Below, piece by piece: positions 7,739-15,053 of a stretch of 19,533 nucleotides of DNA (its first letter is position 1; the number at the start of each line of letters is the position of its first letter). The DNA lies in assembly GCA_023396365.1 (NCBI GenBank), contig JAEWWL010000031.1:1-19533 (forward strand), in the 5' to 3' direction. The notes under the pieces were generated by a model. It worked only from the letters and a program-made list of their open reading frames with translations. It did not search any database and was not told the DNA's origin. Source of the stretch: Methanobacteriota archaeon. Its GTDB lineage: Archaea > Halobacteriota > Methanomicrobia > Methanomicrobiales > Methanomicrobiaceae. A program made the position numbers and the translations under genes.

Positions 7739-8467
7739 TCACTCTTCAATCCCCCATTCGCTGACTGCAGGCTCGTTTTTTCCGACCATGAAGACATAGT
7801 TTTCAATGGTATCAAAATCCTCACCTGTTTTTATGTCTTTTAAGTAGACCCTGTTTGCAATGCTTCCCGGGATTATGTCAATCTTTGTGATTCTTCCGAC
7901 TTTTCCCGAGTGGCGACCGCCTATAATCATTGCACAGTTGCCTTCTGCATATGGGAAGTGATCTACAATTTTTAAGCGTTCATCGCCGGATATTGTGAAG
8001 ACAATTGAGTCCTTCGGCTTGTATTCCTGGGAATCAACCTGTATGTTTGCTCCATAGCGGAGGTTTAACTGGACTTTTCCGCCTTTTACAATTGTTTTGT
8101 CTGCAATCTTTGAAAGGCGTGTTTTTGCATCTTCTTCTGAAATCGGGACAGAGACGTAGTCTGCTTTTTTGTTGCGGAGAATCCTGAAATATTTTCCAAT
8201 TTTCGGGATTGCAATGATGTCAAAAACACCGACACCCATCTTTGGGTCAGAGCATACAACACCGTTTACTAATACTGAACGCTCTGTCAGAATTTTCTTG
8301 ACTTCTTTTGTGTTAAGAGCAAGACCCATGTGGTCTCTTAACCATACTGCCATTGGCATTGCATGGCTGTTGTGGGGGCCCGGAGCAGTCTTTGCAACGA
8401 ACGTGTTCTGTTTTTTGGCAATACGCCATCCTGTTGGCGAATTGAGTCTTTTCATGTGGTTTGACAT
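7739..8467 (-). CDS. rps4e: Small ribosomal subunit protein eS4
   Basis: 30S protein of archaea and eukaryotes, unrelated to bacterial S4. The 242 residues show the usual layout: a basic N-terminus (MKRLNSPTGWRIAKKQNTFVAKTAPGPH), an S4-like RNA-binding segment (LALNTKEVKKILTERSVLVNGVV), a central S4e domain, and a KOW motif near the end (NCAMIIGGRHSGKVGRI). ATG start; the start overlaps the rpl24 stop by one base (TAATG). The downstream end overlaps the alternative rpl5 GTG. Confidence 0.95.
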   Translation of the reverse strand: MSNHMKRLNSPTGWRIAKKQNTFVAKTAPGPHNSHAMPMAVWLRDHMGLALNTKEVKKILTERSVLVNGVVCSDPKMGVGVFDIIAIPKIGKYFRILRNKKADYVSVPISEEDAKTRLSKIADKTIVKGGKVQLNLRYGANIQVDSQEYKPKDSIVFTISGDERLKIVDHFPYAEGNCAMIIGGRHSGKVGRITKIDIIPGSIANRVYLKDIKTGEDFDTIENYVFMVGKNEPAVSEWGIEE

Positions 8468-8832
8468 TATTTCCTACCCTCCAGCCTCTCTTCACGAAGT
8501 TTGTCTTCCAGATTGAGCTTTACAATCTCAACGGCTGATGCGTATACAGGCCTTGGAACTTCTGTTCCGTCAACTTTTGTAACTGAAACGCCGTGAACGA
8601 GAATTGTTCCCTTTTCTGTGTTTACTCCGTCTACTACTCCCTCGTCGCTTCTGTTGTCACCGCGGAGCACTTTTACAGTGTCTCCTTCAACAACACGGAT
8701 TGAACGCCTGTTGTATTTTGCACGCAGCTCTTTAGAAAGAGGTGCATTCAGGAATTTACCGAGTACGTGAAGGGGTGCATTGTAGCGTATCTTGCGCTGC
8801 TTTCTTGGCTGACTGCTTGCAATTCTTACCAT
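8467..8832 (-). CDS. rpl24: Large ribosomal subunit protein uL24
   Basis: 50S assembly-initiator protein. The 121 residues carry the archaeal/eukaryotic L24 (L26e-like) N-terminus (SSQPRKQRKIRYNAPLHVLGKFLNAPLSKELRAKYNRRS region) followed by a KOW motif (VVEGDTVKVLRGDNRSDEGVVDGV). ATG start preceded by a perfect GAGGTGA with seven-base spacing. It lies 12 bp after rpl14 and overlaps the rps4e start by one base. Nothing unusual. Confidence 0.95.
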   Translation of the reverse strand: MVRIASSQPRKQRKIRYNAPLHVLGKFLNAPLSKELRAKYNRRSIRVVEGDTVKVLRGDNRSDEGVVDGVNTEKGTILVHGVSVTKVDGTEVPRPVYASAVEIVKLNLEDKLREERLEGRK

Positions 8833-8844
8833 TACAAATTCACC

Positions 8845-9243
8845 TCATACGATGATCGTTGCCATTGAGCCGATCTTTGGGAAACGCTCTGCAACTTCAC
8901 GGGCAACAGGTCCTTTAATTTCTGTTCCCTTCGGTTCGCCGCGCTCATTTGTAATGACCATTGCATTGTCTTCAAATGTCAGACGAAGTCCGGTTACTCT
9001 TCTTATTTCCTTTCTCTGCCTGATTACTACCGCTTTTTCAAGTTTGCGGCGCATCTCGGGAGTTCCCTTTTTGACAGTTACTGTAGCCATGTCGCCAAGA
9101 CCAAGTTTTGGCTGACGTCTTCTGACACCGTGGTACATATCAACTGATACAACCTGCACAATGCGTGCTCCGGTGTTGTCTGCACATGTCAGTCTTGTTC
9201 CTGTTGCAAGTGCCCTTGGAGTTCTGGACTGTTTTGCCTTCAT
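8845..9243 (-). CDS. rpl14: Large ribosomal subunit protein uL14
   Basis: 50S interface protein that contacts the 30S subunit in bridge B8. The 132 residues carry TRLTCADNTGARIVQVVSV and the basic MYHGVRRRQPKLGLGDMATVTVKKGTPE segment, and end EVAERFPKIGSMATIIV. The length is that of the archaeal/eukaryotic form. ATG start overlapping the rps17 stop by four bases (ATGA), which suggests translational coupling. Confidence 0.96.
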   Translation of the reverse strand: MKAKQSRTPRALATGTRLTCADNTGARIVQVVSVDMYHGVRRRQPKLGLGDMATVTVKKGTPEMRRKLEKAVVIRQRKEIRRVTGLRLTFEDNAMVITNERGEPKGTEIKGPVAREVAERFPKIGSMATIIV

Positions 9244-9566
9244 TCCTCAGACACCTCCACTACTACAAATGTCTTTGTCTTGGATATCGGTCTGCACTCT
9301 GCAATCTTTACAGTGTCGCCGGTTTTTGCACCAAGGCACGGGGGGTTGTGTGCGTGAAGCTTTGATGAGCGTTTTTCATAACGCTTGTATTTCTTCACGT
9401 AGTGCAGGTAATCTCTTGATACAACAACAGATCCCTGCATATGGTCACTCACGACCTTACCGGTAATCACCTGGCCGCGTACCGGTAAAGTGCCGTGGAA
9501 TGGACAGTTTACGTCACTGCATTCCTTTTCAGGAGTGCTGACGTTTAACCCTATATTTTTAGCCAT
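9240..9566 (-). CDS. rps17: Small ribosomal subunit protein uS17
   Basis: 30S primary assembly protein with an OB fold that binds the 5' domain of 16S rRNA. The 108 residues have the archaeal N-terminal extension with DVNCPFHGTLPVRGQVITGKVV and the RYEKRSSKLHAHNPPCLGAKTGDTVKIAECRPISKTKTFVVVEV core. ATG start with a GAGGTAA site overlapping the end of rnp1, 2 bp away. It shares an ATGA overlap with rpl14 downstream. Confidence 0.95.
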   Translation of the reverse strand: MAKNIGLNVSTPEKECSDVNCPFHGTLPVRGQVITGKVVSDHMQGSVVVSRDYLHYVKKYKRYEKRSSKLHAHNPPCLGAKTGDTVKIAECRPISKTKTFVVVEVSEE

Positions 9567-9568
9567 AT

Positions 9569-9850
9569 TTACCTCAGATTTTTGATTCGCATGCTGATTC
9601 TTTTTTCAGGCTGCATAACCAACACTGATCCATCAACCCTTATCTGGGTCTCATCTGGAAGCAGAAGGTTAAATGCTGCGCCTTTTTTCTGCACTTTCTT
9701 AAGGCTTCCTTCAGAATATATTATGAGCATATTTTTTGTTTCATCGACAATTGTGCCGGTAATTCCAATCTGATTAGGATTGGTTGAACCGGAGACTTTC
9801 GCCTCCAGGCCAATTAATTCATGCCTGCATACATTCTGAGGGGTTATCAA
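9569..9850 (-). CDS. rnp1: RNase P protein component 1 (Rpp29/Pop4 homologue)
   Basis: Protein subunit of archaeal ribonuclease P, which removes 5' leaders from pre-tRNA; in this family an Sm-like beta-barrel pairs with Rpp21 on the specificity domain of the RNA. The 93 residues begin MITPQNVCRHELIGLEAKV, the family's RHELIG signature, and contain IGITGTIVDETKNMLII and the KGAAFNLLLPDETQIRVDGS segment. The start is TTG at 9848-9850 within a TTGA overlap with the rpl29 stop. The gene's place between L29 and S17 is conserved in archaea. In many euryarchaea a SUI1 gene lies just before it; here none does. Confidence 0.93.
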   Translation of the reverse strand: MITPQNVCRHELIGLEAKVSGSTNPNQIGITGTIVDETKNMLIIYSEGSLKKVQKKGAAFNLLLPDETQIRVDGSVLVMQPEKRISMRIKNLR

Positions 9851-10053
9851 GCCTTGTTTCTCCGTTTGTTCTGCTCGGTTTTGATGCGTGCAATGGTGCG
9901 TTTGATCTCACGGATGCGTCCGGGATTTTCATGAGCACCGCCTGCACTTACCTTTCCCAAGTCCTGAACAAGTTCAAGTTCAAGTTTACCAAGCTGTTCA
10001 GTAAGTTCAACATCGCTGAACTGGGCAACTTCTGATGCACGAAATATCGCCAT
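9847..10053 (-). CDS. rpl29: Large ribosomal subunit protein uL29
   Basis: Small 50S protein near the exit tunnel, where SRP and nascent-chain factors bind. The 68 residues are two charged helices (RASEVAQFSDVELTEQLGKLELELVQDLGK, and REIKRTIARIKTEQNKRRNKA at the end) with the archaeal GGAHENPGR turn between them. ATG start, with the S3 stop overlapping the region just before it. The stop overlaps the rnp1 TTG start by four bases. Confidence 0.94.
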   Translation of the reverse strand: MAIFRASEVAQFSDVELTEQLGKLELELVQDLGKVSAGGAHENPGRIREIKRTIARIKTEQNKRRNKA

Positions 10054-10054
10054 T

Positions 10055-10789
10055 TCAGAAATCCTCCACTTCCGGTACGTCTTCTACTGCTTCCATCTCT
10101 GCGTCAATCTCTTTTCCTATGATATCCTCAGGGATTTCTTCTGCTGCAGCTTTTTCTGAATAAGCATTCTTATCTGATTCAGGTGCCTTTTTTACAGGCT
10201 CCAGAATTTCAAAGTGGTCAGGAAGCTGTGCTCCCGGGGGAACAATTTTTACCTGACAGCCGATTGTGCCGAGCTTTTTGATAGCAATTGCATAACCGTG
10301 CTGGACGATTGTCTCGCTTGGCTCACCTGCGTGTTTGATGTATCCTTCTGTAAACTTCTGAACACGTGAACGTGCTCCTGTAAGTTTACCTGAGATGACA
10401 ACCTCACACCCAAGACCGCCTGATTCCATTACGCGGCGAAGAATGCTTGTTCCTGCCTTTCTGAAATACCAGCCGCGTTCAAGTGAGTTTGCAAGGCGTT
10501 CTGCCATAATCTGTGCATTAAATGACGGATTTTCTACCTGCTGAACTTCAATCTGCGGGGATTCAATGCCGTAGTCATTCTGGAGTGTTGTTGTTAATTC
10601 ACGAACGACCTTTCCACCCTTTCCAATGACAATACCCGGCTTTTCAGCAAATATTGTAATCTGTGTGCCGAGTGGAGTACGAACAATATCCAATCCGCCG
10701 TATCCGGCTCTTTTGAGCTCTTTTGATAAGTACTGCTCCACACGTGCCGTGCGGATTCCGTCCTCAACAAATCTTCTCTCTACTGCCAT
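10055..10789 (-). CDS. rps3: Small ribosomal subunit protein uS3
   Basis: 30S head protein at the mRNA entry site. The 244 residues hold a type II KH domain with the GKGG loop (residues 56-59, in PGIVIGKGGKVV) and the S3 C-terminal domain (GCEVVISGKLTGARSRVQKFTEGYIKHAGEP). The protein ends in a 40-residue acidic, disordered-looking tail (glutamate- and aspartate-rich), which is common in archaeal S3. ATG start with a GAGGTGGAG site just upstream. It overlaps the rpl22 stop by one base; rpl29 follows after 1 bp. Confidence 0.96.
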   Translation of the reverse strand: MAVERRFVEDGIRTARVEQYLSKELKRAGYGGLDIVRTPLGTQITIFAEKPGIVIGKGGKVVRELTTTLQNDYGIESPQIEVQQVENPSFNAQIMAERLANSLERGWYFRKAGTSILRRVMESGGLGCEVVISGKLTGARSRVQKFTEGYIKHAGEPSETIVQHGYAIAIKKLGTIGCQVKIVPPGAQLPDHFEILEPVKKAPESDKNAYSEKAAAEEIPEDIIGKEIDAEMEAVEDVPEVEDF

Positions 10790-11250
10790 TACTCCACCTC
10801 TCTGACTATAATTTCAACATTGACAGATTCTGCGAATTTTGGTGTTGCCCTTCCCATTGCACGTGGGAACACACCGCGTGTTCTTCTGCCTCTGTTGGCT
10901 GATACTACTGTTATTTCAAGTTTGTCAGTATCAAGGCCTATGTATTCCGCATTCTTTTCAACAGACTGTAGAAGTTTTAAGAACTCTGCAGATGCCTTTA
11001 CCGGGTATCTTCCTGCATCCCACTTCTCAAGGCCGCGTTTGTGTGCGACGTTTCTGTTGAATTTTTTAAACGGAATTGCTTTTTTGAGAGCAATTACGTC
11101 TTCTAAGTAAGCCATTGCGAACTTTGTGCTTTTTCCCCTGATGAATCTGGCAATCTCTATAGAATGCTTTGGGGAGCATGGAAGTTCATTTGCCTTTGCA
11201 CGGGCACTTTTGTCCCCGTCCATCTTAAGTGAATAATCTGTTCTTGCCAT
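10789..11250 (-). CDS. rpl22: Large ribosomal subunit protein uL22
   Basis: 50S protein lining the peptide exit tunnel. The 153 residues are the archaeal/eukaryotic (L17e-like) form with ARANELPCSPKHSIEIARFIRGK, the NVAHKRGLEKWDAGRYPVKASAEFLKLL core and the beta-hairpin ANRGRRTRGVFPRAMGRATPK that reaches into the tunnel. ATG start, 6 bp after rps19; only a weak GTGAT site is seen before it. The stop overlaps the rps3 start by one base (TAATG). Confidence 0.95.
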   Translation of the reverse strand: MARTDYSLKMDGDKSARAKANELPCSPKHSIEIARFIRGKSTKFAMAYLEDVIALKKAIPFKKFNRNVAHKRGLEKWDAGRYPVKASAEFLKLLQSVEKNAEYIGLDTDKLEITVVSANRGRRTRGVFPRAMGRATPKFAESVNVEIIVREVE

Positions 11251-11256
11251 TTTACA

Positions 11257-11670
11257 TCACTTCAGCGGGACAAATTTACTGGACCTTGTTGCACCGATAC
11301 CTGCACTTCCGTGTGTAACACGTTTTCTTGTCAGTGCGAACTCTCCGAGGTACATGAATACTGCCTCTGGCTGTATTTCGACCTTTAAGAAGTCCTTTCC
11401 GTTGTGAATCTCAACGTTTTTTCCAACCATTTCAGGCAGAATTATCATATCACGCAGGTGCGTTCTGATACGTTCATTGCCCTCTCTGAACTCAGCAAGA
11501 AGCTTCTCATGACCTTCCGACAGACCGCGGCTGAATTTGCGGCGTGTTCTGGACGGCATAATAGGGATAAGCTCTGATAGGCTCATCTGCTGAAGTTCCT
11601 CGATTTTATAGCCGTGATAGGTGAACTCTTCTTTTCGCCTCGGCAATCTCTTCTGCTGTTTTTTTGCCAT
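11257..11670 (-). CDS. rps19: Small ribosomal subunit protein uS19
   Basis: 30S head protein facing the A site and the 50S. The 137 residues are the longer archaeal form (bacterial S19 is about 90). The conserved core is RTHLRDMIILPEMVGKNVEI, followed by the VFMYLGEFALTRKRVTHGSAG block and the C-terminus GATRSSKFVPLK. ATG start with GGGGTGT about ten bases upstream. It lies 16 bp after rpl2 and 6 bp before rpl22. Confidence 0.95.
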   Translation of the reverse strand: MAKKQQKRLPRRKEEFTYHGYKIEELQQMSLSELIPIMPSRTRRKFSRGLSEGHEKLLAEFREGNERIRTHLRDMIILPEMVGKNVEIHNGKDFLKVEIQPEAVFMYLGEFALTRKRVTHGSAGIGATRSSKFVPLK

Positions 11671-11686
11671 AGTTTGCTACACCCCT

Positions 11687-12400
11687 TTATTTCCTTCCTG
11701 TCTGTTTTGCAGCAATTGAACCAACCTTTCTTCCAGGTGATGTTCCGCGTGCAACAGTCTTTGGGCGTCCGCAGTGCTGGTGTCCACCGCCACCGAACGG
11801 GTGGTCGATTACGTTCATGCAGACACCTTTAACGCGAGGCCATTTGGCTGCCTGGGTCTTCATCTTGTGGTATTTCTTACCGGCTTTTACAAACGGCTTC
11901 TCGCTTCTTCCGCCGCCTGCAACAATTCCGACAGTTGCACGGCAGTCGCCATGGAACCACTTGTGTTTTCCGCTTGGCATTTTTATGCCGACGCGTCCGT
12001 CATCGGATTTACCGATAATCTGTGACTGAACACCTGATGCACGAATGAATTTGCCGCCGTCATTTGGTCTTGCCTCGACGTTGCACACATATGCACCGAT
12101 TGGTATGTCTGTCATTTTGAGGGTATTGCCGTTTTTGACTTCTGCTTCAGGTCCCCATGCAACCTTCTCGCCGACACCCATGCCCTCTGTTACAAGCATG
12201 AATATCTTCTCGCCAGACTCAAGCTCGACTTTTGCAATAGGTGCATGTCTTGCCGGGTCATGTTCGATGTCAATAATGACGCCCCTAATAGTTTCGGTTA
12301 TGTATCCGGGGTGTTTGAGTGAAGCCTTGTAAAGATGCGATGGTGCACGGTATACCGGTCCTCCACGACCACGGTTCTGTGAAATTATACGTTTTCCCAT
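11687..12400 (-). CDS. rpl2: Large ribosomal subunit protein uL2
   Basis: 50S protein needed for peptidyl-transferase function and subunit association. The 237 residues begin MGKRIISQNRGRGGPVYRAPSH and carry the conserved C-terminal block with H200 and H209 in HPFGGGGHQH, followed by CGRPKTVARGTSPGRKVG. The histidine equivalent to the functionally important H229 of E. coli L2 lies in this block. ATG start; the next gene upstream, rpl23, ends 13 bp away. Ordinary archaeal length. Confidence 0.96.
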   Translation of the reverse strand: MGKRIISQNRGRGGPVYRAPSHLYKASLKHPGYITETIRGVIIDIEHDPARHAPIAKVELESGEKIFMLVTEGMGVGEKVAWGPEAEVKNGNTLKMTDIPIGAYVCNVEARPNDGGKFIRASGVQSQIIGKSDDGRVGIKMPSGKHKWFHGDCRATVGIVAGGGRSEKPFVKAGKKYHKMKTQAAKWPRVKGVCMNVIDHPFGGGGHQHCGRPKTVARGTSPGRKVGSIAAKQTGRK

Positions 12401-12413
12401 TTACATCACACCT

Positions 12414-12662
12414 TTACATTACTCCAAGTCTGCTGAGAATCTCTTCGCCGGCTTTATCGTCTGCGAATGTAACCATTGCCTTTTTTGTACCCTTCATTGT
12501 CATGAGAGTCTTTACAGAGACAACTTTTTTGTCAAACATCTTCTCAACTTCTTTTGCTATCTGTTCCTTGGAAGCTTTGTTGTCAACAATGAACTGGAGT
12601 TTTCCTTCAAATTCAAGGTCTCTGGAAGCTTTTTCTGAAACATATGGGTATTTAATCTTCAT
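12414..12662 (-). CDS. rpl23: Large ribosomal subunit protein uL23
   Basis: 50S protein at the tunnel exit, the main docking site for SRP and the Sec channel. The 82-residue protein (MKIKYPYVSEKASRDLE) with KGTKKAMVTFADDKAGEEILSRLGVM at its end fits the archaeal L23 length. The frame extends upstream to 12701 (95 residues), but those residues overlap the rpl4 end and lack family similarity. The ATG at 12660-12662 is chosen because GGAGGA lies six bases before it and it forms an ATGA overlap with the rpl4 stop. Confidence 0.94.
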   Translation of the reverse strand: MKIKYPYVSEKASRDLEFEGKLQFIVDNKASKEQIAKEVEKMFDKKVVSVKTLMTMKGTKKAMVTFADDKAGEEILSRLGVM

Positions 12663-13408
12663 TTCAGTTCCTCCAGTCTGTTGATTGCAGAAACAGTCCA
12701 TACTGTGAGGCGTCCTGCCTGTGTTCCTGGTGCAAGGTGCTCTGCGTTAAGTTCTGCAACAGATACTGCATCTACTCCTGCAAGGTTTTGTGCTGCACGA
12801 AGCGGCCTTTCGCCTGTTACAATTAAAAGACTCTTTCTCTGTTTGTAGCGGCGTCCACGGAGTTTTCCGCGTCCTGCACGAACTTTCCTTGAGTCTCTTG
12901 CACGAACTACATCTGCATAAAGACCGTTGTTTTTGAGTGCTTCTACAATGTCCTTTGTCTGTTCCAGTGATTCAAAAGAGTCTTCAAAGACAAAAGGAAT
13001 TGCACCTTCAAATCTGTGTCCGCGTGCCAAAACAAGCTCTTCCATTGTGGTTGCGGCGATTGCCGACCTGATTGCCTTTCTCTTTTCCTGCTTGTTTATC
13101 TTGCGGATTAAGTTTGTTTCCGTTTTTGGCGGGTGAGCTTCACGTCCACCGACTGCCTGCGGGATACGTGCCACACGTGAACCATTGTTAATCCTCGGTA
13201 CCTGTGCAACACCACGACCGCTTCCCCATGAATGTGCGGAGGTTTTTATACCTGCATATGGGTTTGTTCCATGCGGCTGGTAACGGGTGCTCTGAAGAGC
13301 AAGTACTGCATTCTTTATCAGGTCCGGACGATATGGTTCATCAAAAATCGCCGGGAGCTCGATATCGCCTGCAACTTTGCCGTCAACTGATTTAATCTGT
13401 GTATTCAT
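12659..13408 (-). CDS. rpl4: Large ribosomal subunit protein uL4
   Basis: 50S protein with a long loop reaching the tunnel constriction. The 249 residues include the loop region (about 45-95: GTNPYAGIKTSAHSWGSGRG then NNGSRVARIPQAVGGREAHPP) and a conserved RAGRGKLRGRRYKQRKSLLIVTGE segment in the C-terminal half. In bacteria L4 represses its own S10 operon through the mRNA leader; whether archaeal L4 does so is unknown. ATG start with GGATGATCT just upstream; 6 bp after rpl3. Confidence 0.96.
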   Translation of the reverse strand: MNTQIKSVDGKVAGDIELPAIFDEPYRPDLIKNAVLALQSTRYQPHGTNPYAGIKTSAHSWGSGRGVAQVPRINNGSRVARIPQAVGGREAHPPKTETNLIRKINKQEKRKAIRSAIAATTMEELVLARGHRFEGAIPFVFEDSFESLEQTKDIVEALKNNGLYADVVRARDSRKVRAGRGKLRGRRYKQRKSLLIVTGERPLRAAQNLAGVDAVSVAELNAEHLAPGTQAGRLTVWTVSAINRLEELK

Positions 13409-13414
13409 TTCAGA

Positions 13415-14428
13415 TCATCCCTGTTTGCTCATTGTGCTGACATAGCTGACTTGCGGTACACGATCAACATGATCTCTGTTGCGGATAGCAGGTCTTAGTC
13501 TTATGAGACGCTTGATTGGTCCCGGGACTGAACCCTTTATTGCAATATATCTGCCTCTTACAAGGCCGTAGTTTACAAATCCGCCGTCCGGGTTTATCTC
13601 TTCTGGAGAGTCGCCGACTTTTAAGACACGTTTGTTGAACTCAGTTCTCTGCTGGTAGCCCATCTGACCCATCTGCGGGACCTGCCATCTTACATGGTGA
13701 GGTGTCCACGGACCAAGGTTACCAATATGACGAAGCTTGCCCTGACGTGAGTGCTTGTGTTTTTGTTTCTGAATGCCCCAGCGTTTTACAGGGCCGTGTG
13801 TTCCTTTTCCTGTTGTAACAGCAGTTACGTCAATGTATTTTCCTACTTCGGAAACTGCATCAAAGTCAACTTCCTTACCAAAAAGGCCTGTTGCAAATTC
13901 AAGGCGTGCCTCAATGCTTCCGCCTGCTACACGGACTTCCATTAAGTCAGGGACTTTTTTAGGAACACCTGTAAGCAATACCGGCTGGGTGTACATGAGA
14001 GCAAAAATGTCAGTAACTAAACCTTCTGCAATTGCATCACGGATTTTCTTTGTGCTTTCTTCTGTGTTGTTCTTCTTCGGAATAGCAATACGCTCACCAA
14101 GTGCTTCTTCGACACCTTCTGCCCACACTTCTGAGAATGCATGCCTTCCGTATGTATCTTCACTGTATGCACGCACTGCAACTACCTTCATCGGGGGAAT
14201 CTCGACAATTGTTACAGGAACTGTAATGTCTTTTCCCTCGCTTGGGCTGTTTTTATGATCATCGACCATAATAATGTGTGTCATACCCGCTTTGTATCCG
14301 GCAAATCCCTGCAGTTTTGGCTCCCCTTCGTACTCGGGCCAGGATTTGTACTTTGGTACCTGGCTTTTCGCACGCTTGCGGGGGCTGTATGCAAGTGATC
14401 CTCTGCGTGGTCTGGATATGTTGGCCAT
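13415..14428 (-). CDS. rpl3: Large ribosomal subunit protein uL3
   Basis: 50S assembly protein near the peptidyl-transferase centre and first gene of the run. The 337 residues are the long archaeal/eukaryotic form, with the N-terminal MANISRPRRGSLAYSPRKRA basic stretch, GYKAGMTH (44-51) and the conserved central region (about 207-265: GKGTHGPVKRWGIQ, then RHIGNLGPWTPHHVRWQVPQ). ATG at 14426-14428 with only a weak GATTGATTGAAAG before it, unlike the strong sites inside the operon. A 751-bp gene-free region with many inverted repeats lies upstream, so initiation may be controlled there. Confidence 0.96.
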   Translation of the reverse strand: MANISRPRRGSLAYSPRKRAKSQVPKYKSWPEYEGEPKLQGFAGYKAGMTHIIMVDDHKNSPSEGKDITVPVTIVEIPPMKVVAVRAYSEDTYGRHAFSEVWAEGVEEALGERIAIPKKNNTEESTKKIRDAIAEGLVTDIFALMYTQPVLLTGVPKKVPDLMEVRVAGGSIEARLEFATGLFGKEVDFDAVSEVGKYIDVTAVTTGKGTHGPVKRWGIQKQKHKHSRQGKLRHIGNLGPWTPHHVRWQVPQMGQMGYQQRTEFNKRVLKVGDSPEEINPDGGFVNYGLVRGRYIAIKGSVPGPIKRLIRLRPAIRNRDHVDRVPQVSYVSTMSKQG

Positions 14429-14502
14429 CTTTCAATCAATCCTAAATCTTGCTTTTGTTTTGCATCGATTCTGACTATTCCGAGATTCCATGAAAATACG
14501 CT

Positions 14503-14520
14503 ATAAAGCTAATGCTTTAT
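14503..14520 (-). repeat. Inverted repeat nearest rpl3
   Basis: Perfect 7-bp arms ATAAAGC and GCTTTAT around TAAT, ending about 75 bp upstream of the rpl3 ATG. The minus strand also reads CTTTATAG here, which resembles a TATA box and would place transcription start near 14477 with a leader of about 50 bases. Promoter and hairpin readings compete; the repeat itself is certain. Confidence 0.6.
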
Positions 14521-14550
14521 GGAGTTTTTTCCGGAAATAATGGGTTTTAA

Positions 14551-14566
14551 CAGACGTTCTCGTCTG
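14551..14566 (-). repeat. GC-rich inverted repeat upstream of rpl3
   Basis: Arms CAGACG and CGTCTG around a four-base loop (AGAA on the minus strand), flanked by T4/A4. With three G-C pairs per arm this is the most stable short hairpin of the region and a plausible leader-RNA element. Confidence 0.6.
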
Positions 14567-14645
14567 GTCAAAATGAACCTTTGATATCCGTGAACTGTAA
14601 GGTTTCAGGCATAATCCTGTCAGAGGCCTGCACCTCGCATTTTTT

Positions 14646-14687
14646 TGGAATTTTTAATTCCGCATAAGTCACACTTCTATGACTTAT
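14646..14687 (-). repeat. Pair of adjacent hairpins upstream of rpl3
   Basis: Two perfect inverted repeats side by side. On the minus strand the first met is ATAAGTCA, eight bases, TGACTTAT (14664-14687). It is followed by GGAATT, AAA, AATTCC (14647-14661), after which the minus strand reads an A-run. They could form two stacked stems in an RNA leader. Confidence 0.55.
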
Positions 14688-14742
14688 CCCACGTCTCTCA
14701 AACAGATTCTGACCTTTACCTGCGCTCTTCTGGTTTCATTTA

Positions 14743-14757
14743 TGAAGTTTTACTTCA
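14743..14757. repeat. Short perfect inverted repeat
   Basis: Arms TGAAGT and ACTTCA around TTT, about 315 bp upstream of rpl3. It may be part of a longer structured leader, or chance in AT-rich DNA. Confidence 0.4.
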
Positions 14758-15005
14758 GTTAAATGCCAGAAAAAGGGCCGAAAAACATTTTTTTCGTCCA
14801 CCCTGCATTTGGCGCATACATCAGATCCTACGTCGTCAGCCCGTTGCAGTAATTTCCTGTATGAAAATATTGCAACCTACTATCTCGGCAATCACCGGGA
14901 GAAAACGATTAACGAATTACCCGGGCAACCTCATTATAAGGGATAATATTCATCTCGGGCAAAATTATGGTCGCAAAACCTGCATCTGCCTGATGATGAT
15001 ATATA

Positions 15006-15024
15006 GAAACCTCATAACGGTTTC
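15006..15024. repeat. Inverted repeat GAAACC/GGTTTC
   Basis: Six-base perfect arms around seven bases, beside a TATATA stretch at 15000-15005. It lies between a possible distal rpl3-operon promoter (15045-15053) and the rest of the gene-free region. Confidence 0.4.
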
Positions 15025-15044
15025 CTAAATATTTTCCTTATTGT

Positions 15045-15053
15045 ATTATAAAG
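15045..15053 (-). promoter_or_regulatory. Possible distal TATA box for the ribosomal operon
   Basis: The minus strand reads CTTTATAAT after an A/C-containing BRE-like stretch. If used, transcription would begin near 15022 and the rpl3 leader would be almost 600 bases and include every inverted repeat of the region. This is a sequence match only; TATA-like strings are frequent in such AT-rich DNA. Confidence 0.25.

Noticed and set aside
12663..12701. N-terminal extension of L23
   Set aside because: It overlaps the end of rpl4 and has no family similarity; the ATG at 12662 has a good ribosome-binding site.
14985..15000. TGATGATGAT resembling a box C of C/D guide RNA
   Set aside because: No box D (CTGA) at a suitable distance and no C'/D' pair; it is a simple trinucleotide repeat.
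14645..15028. Plus-strand open frame of 127 codons in the large gap
   Set aside because: No Shine-Dalgarno site or clear promoter, irregular composition, no recognised motif; it overlaps the inverted-repeat region and is more likely chance.
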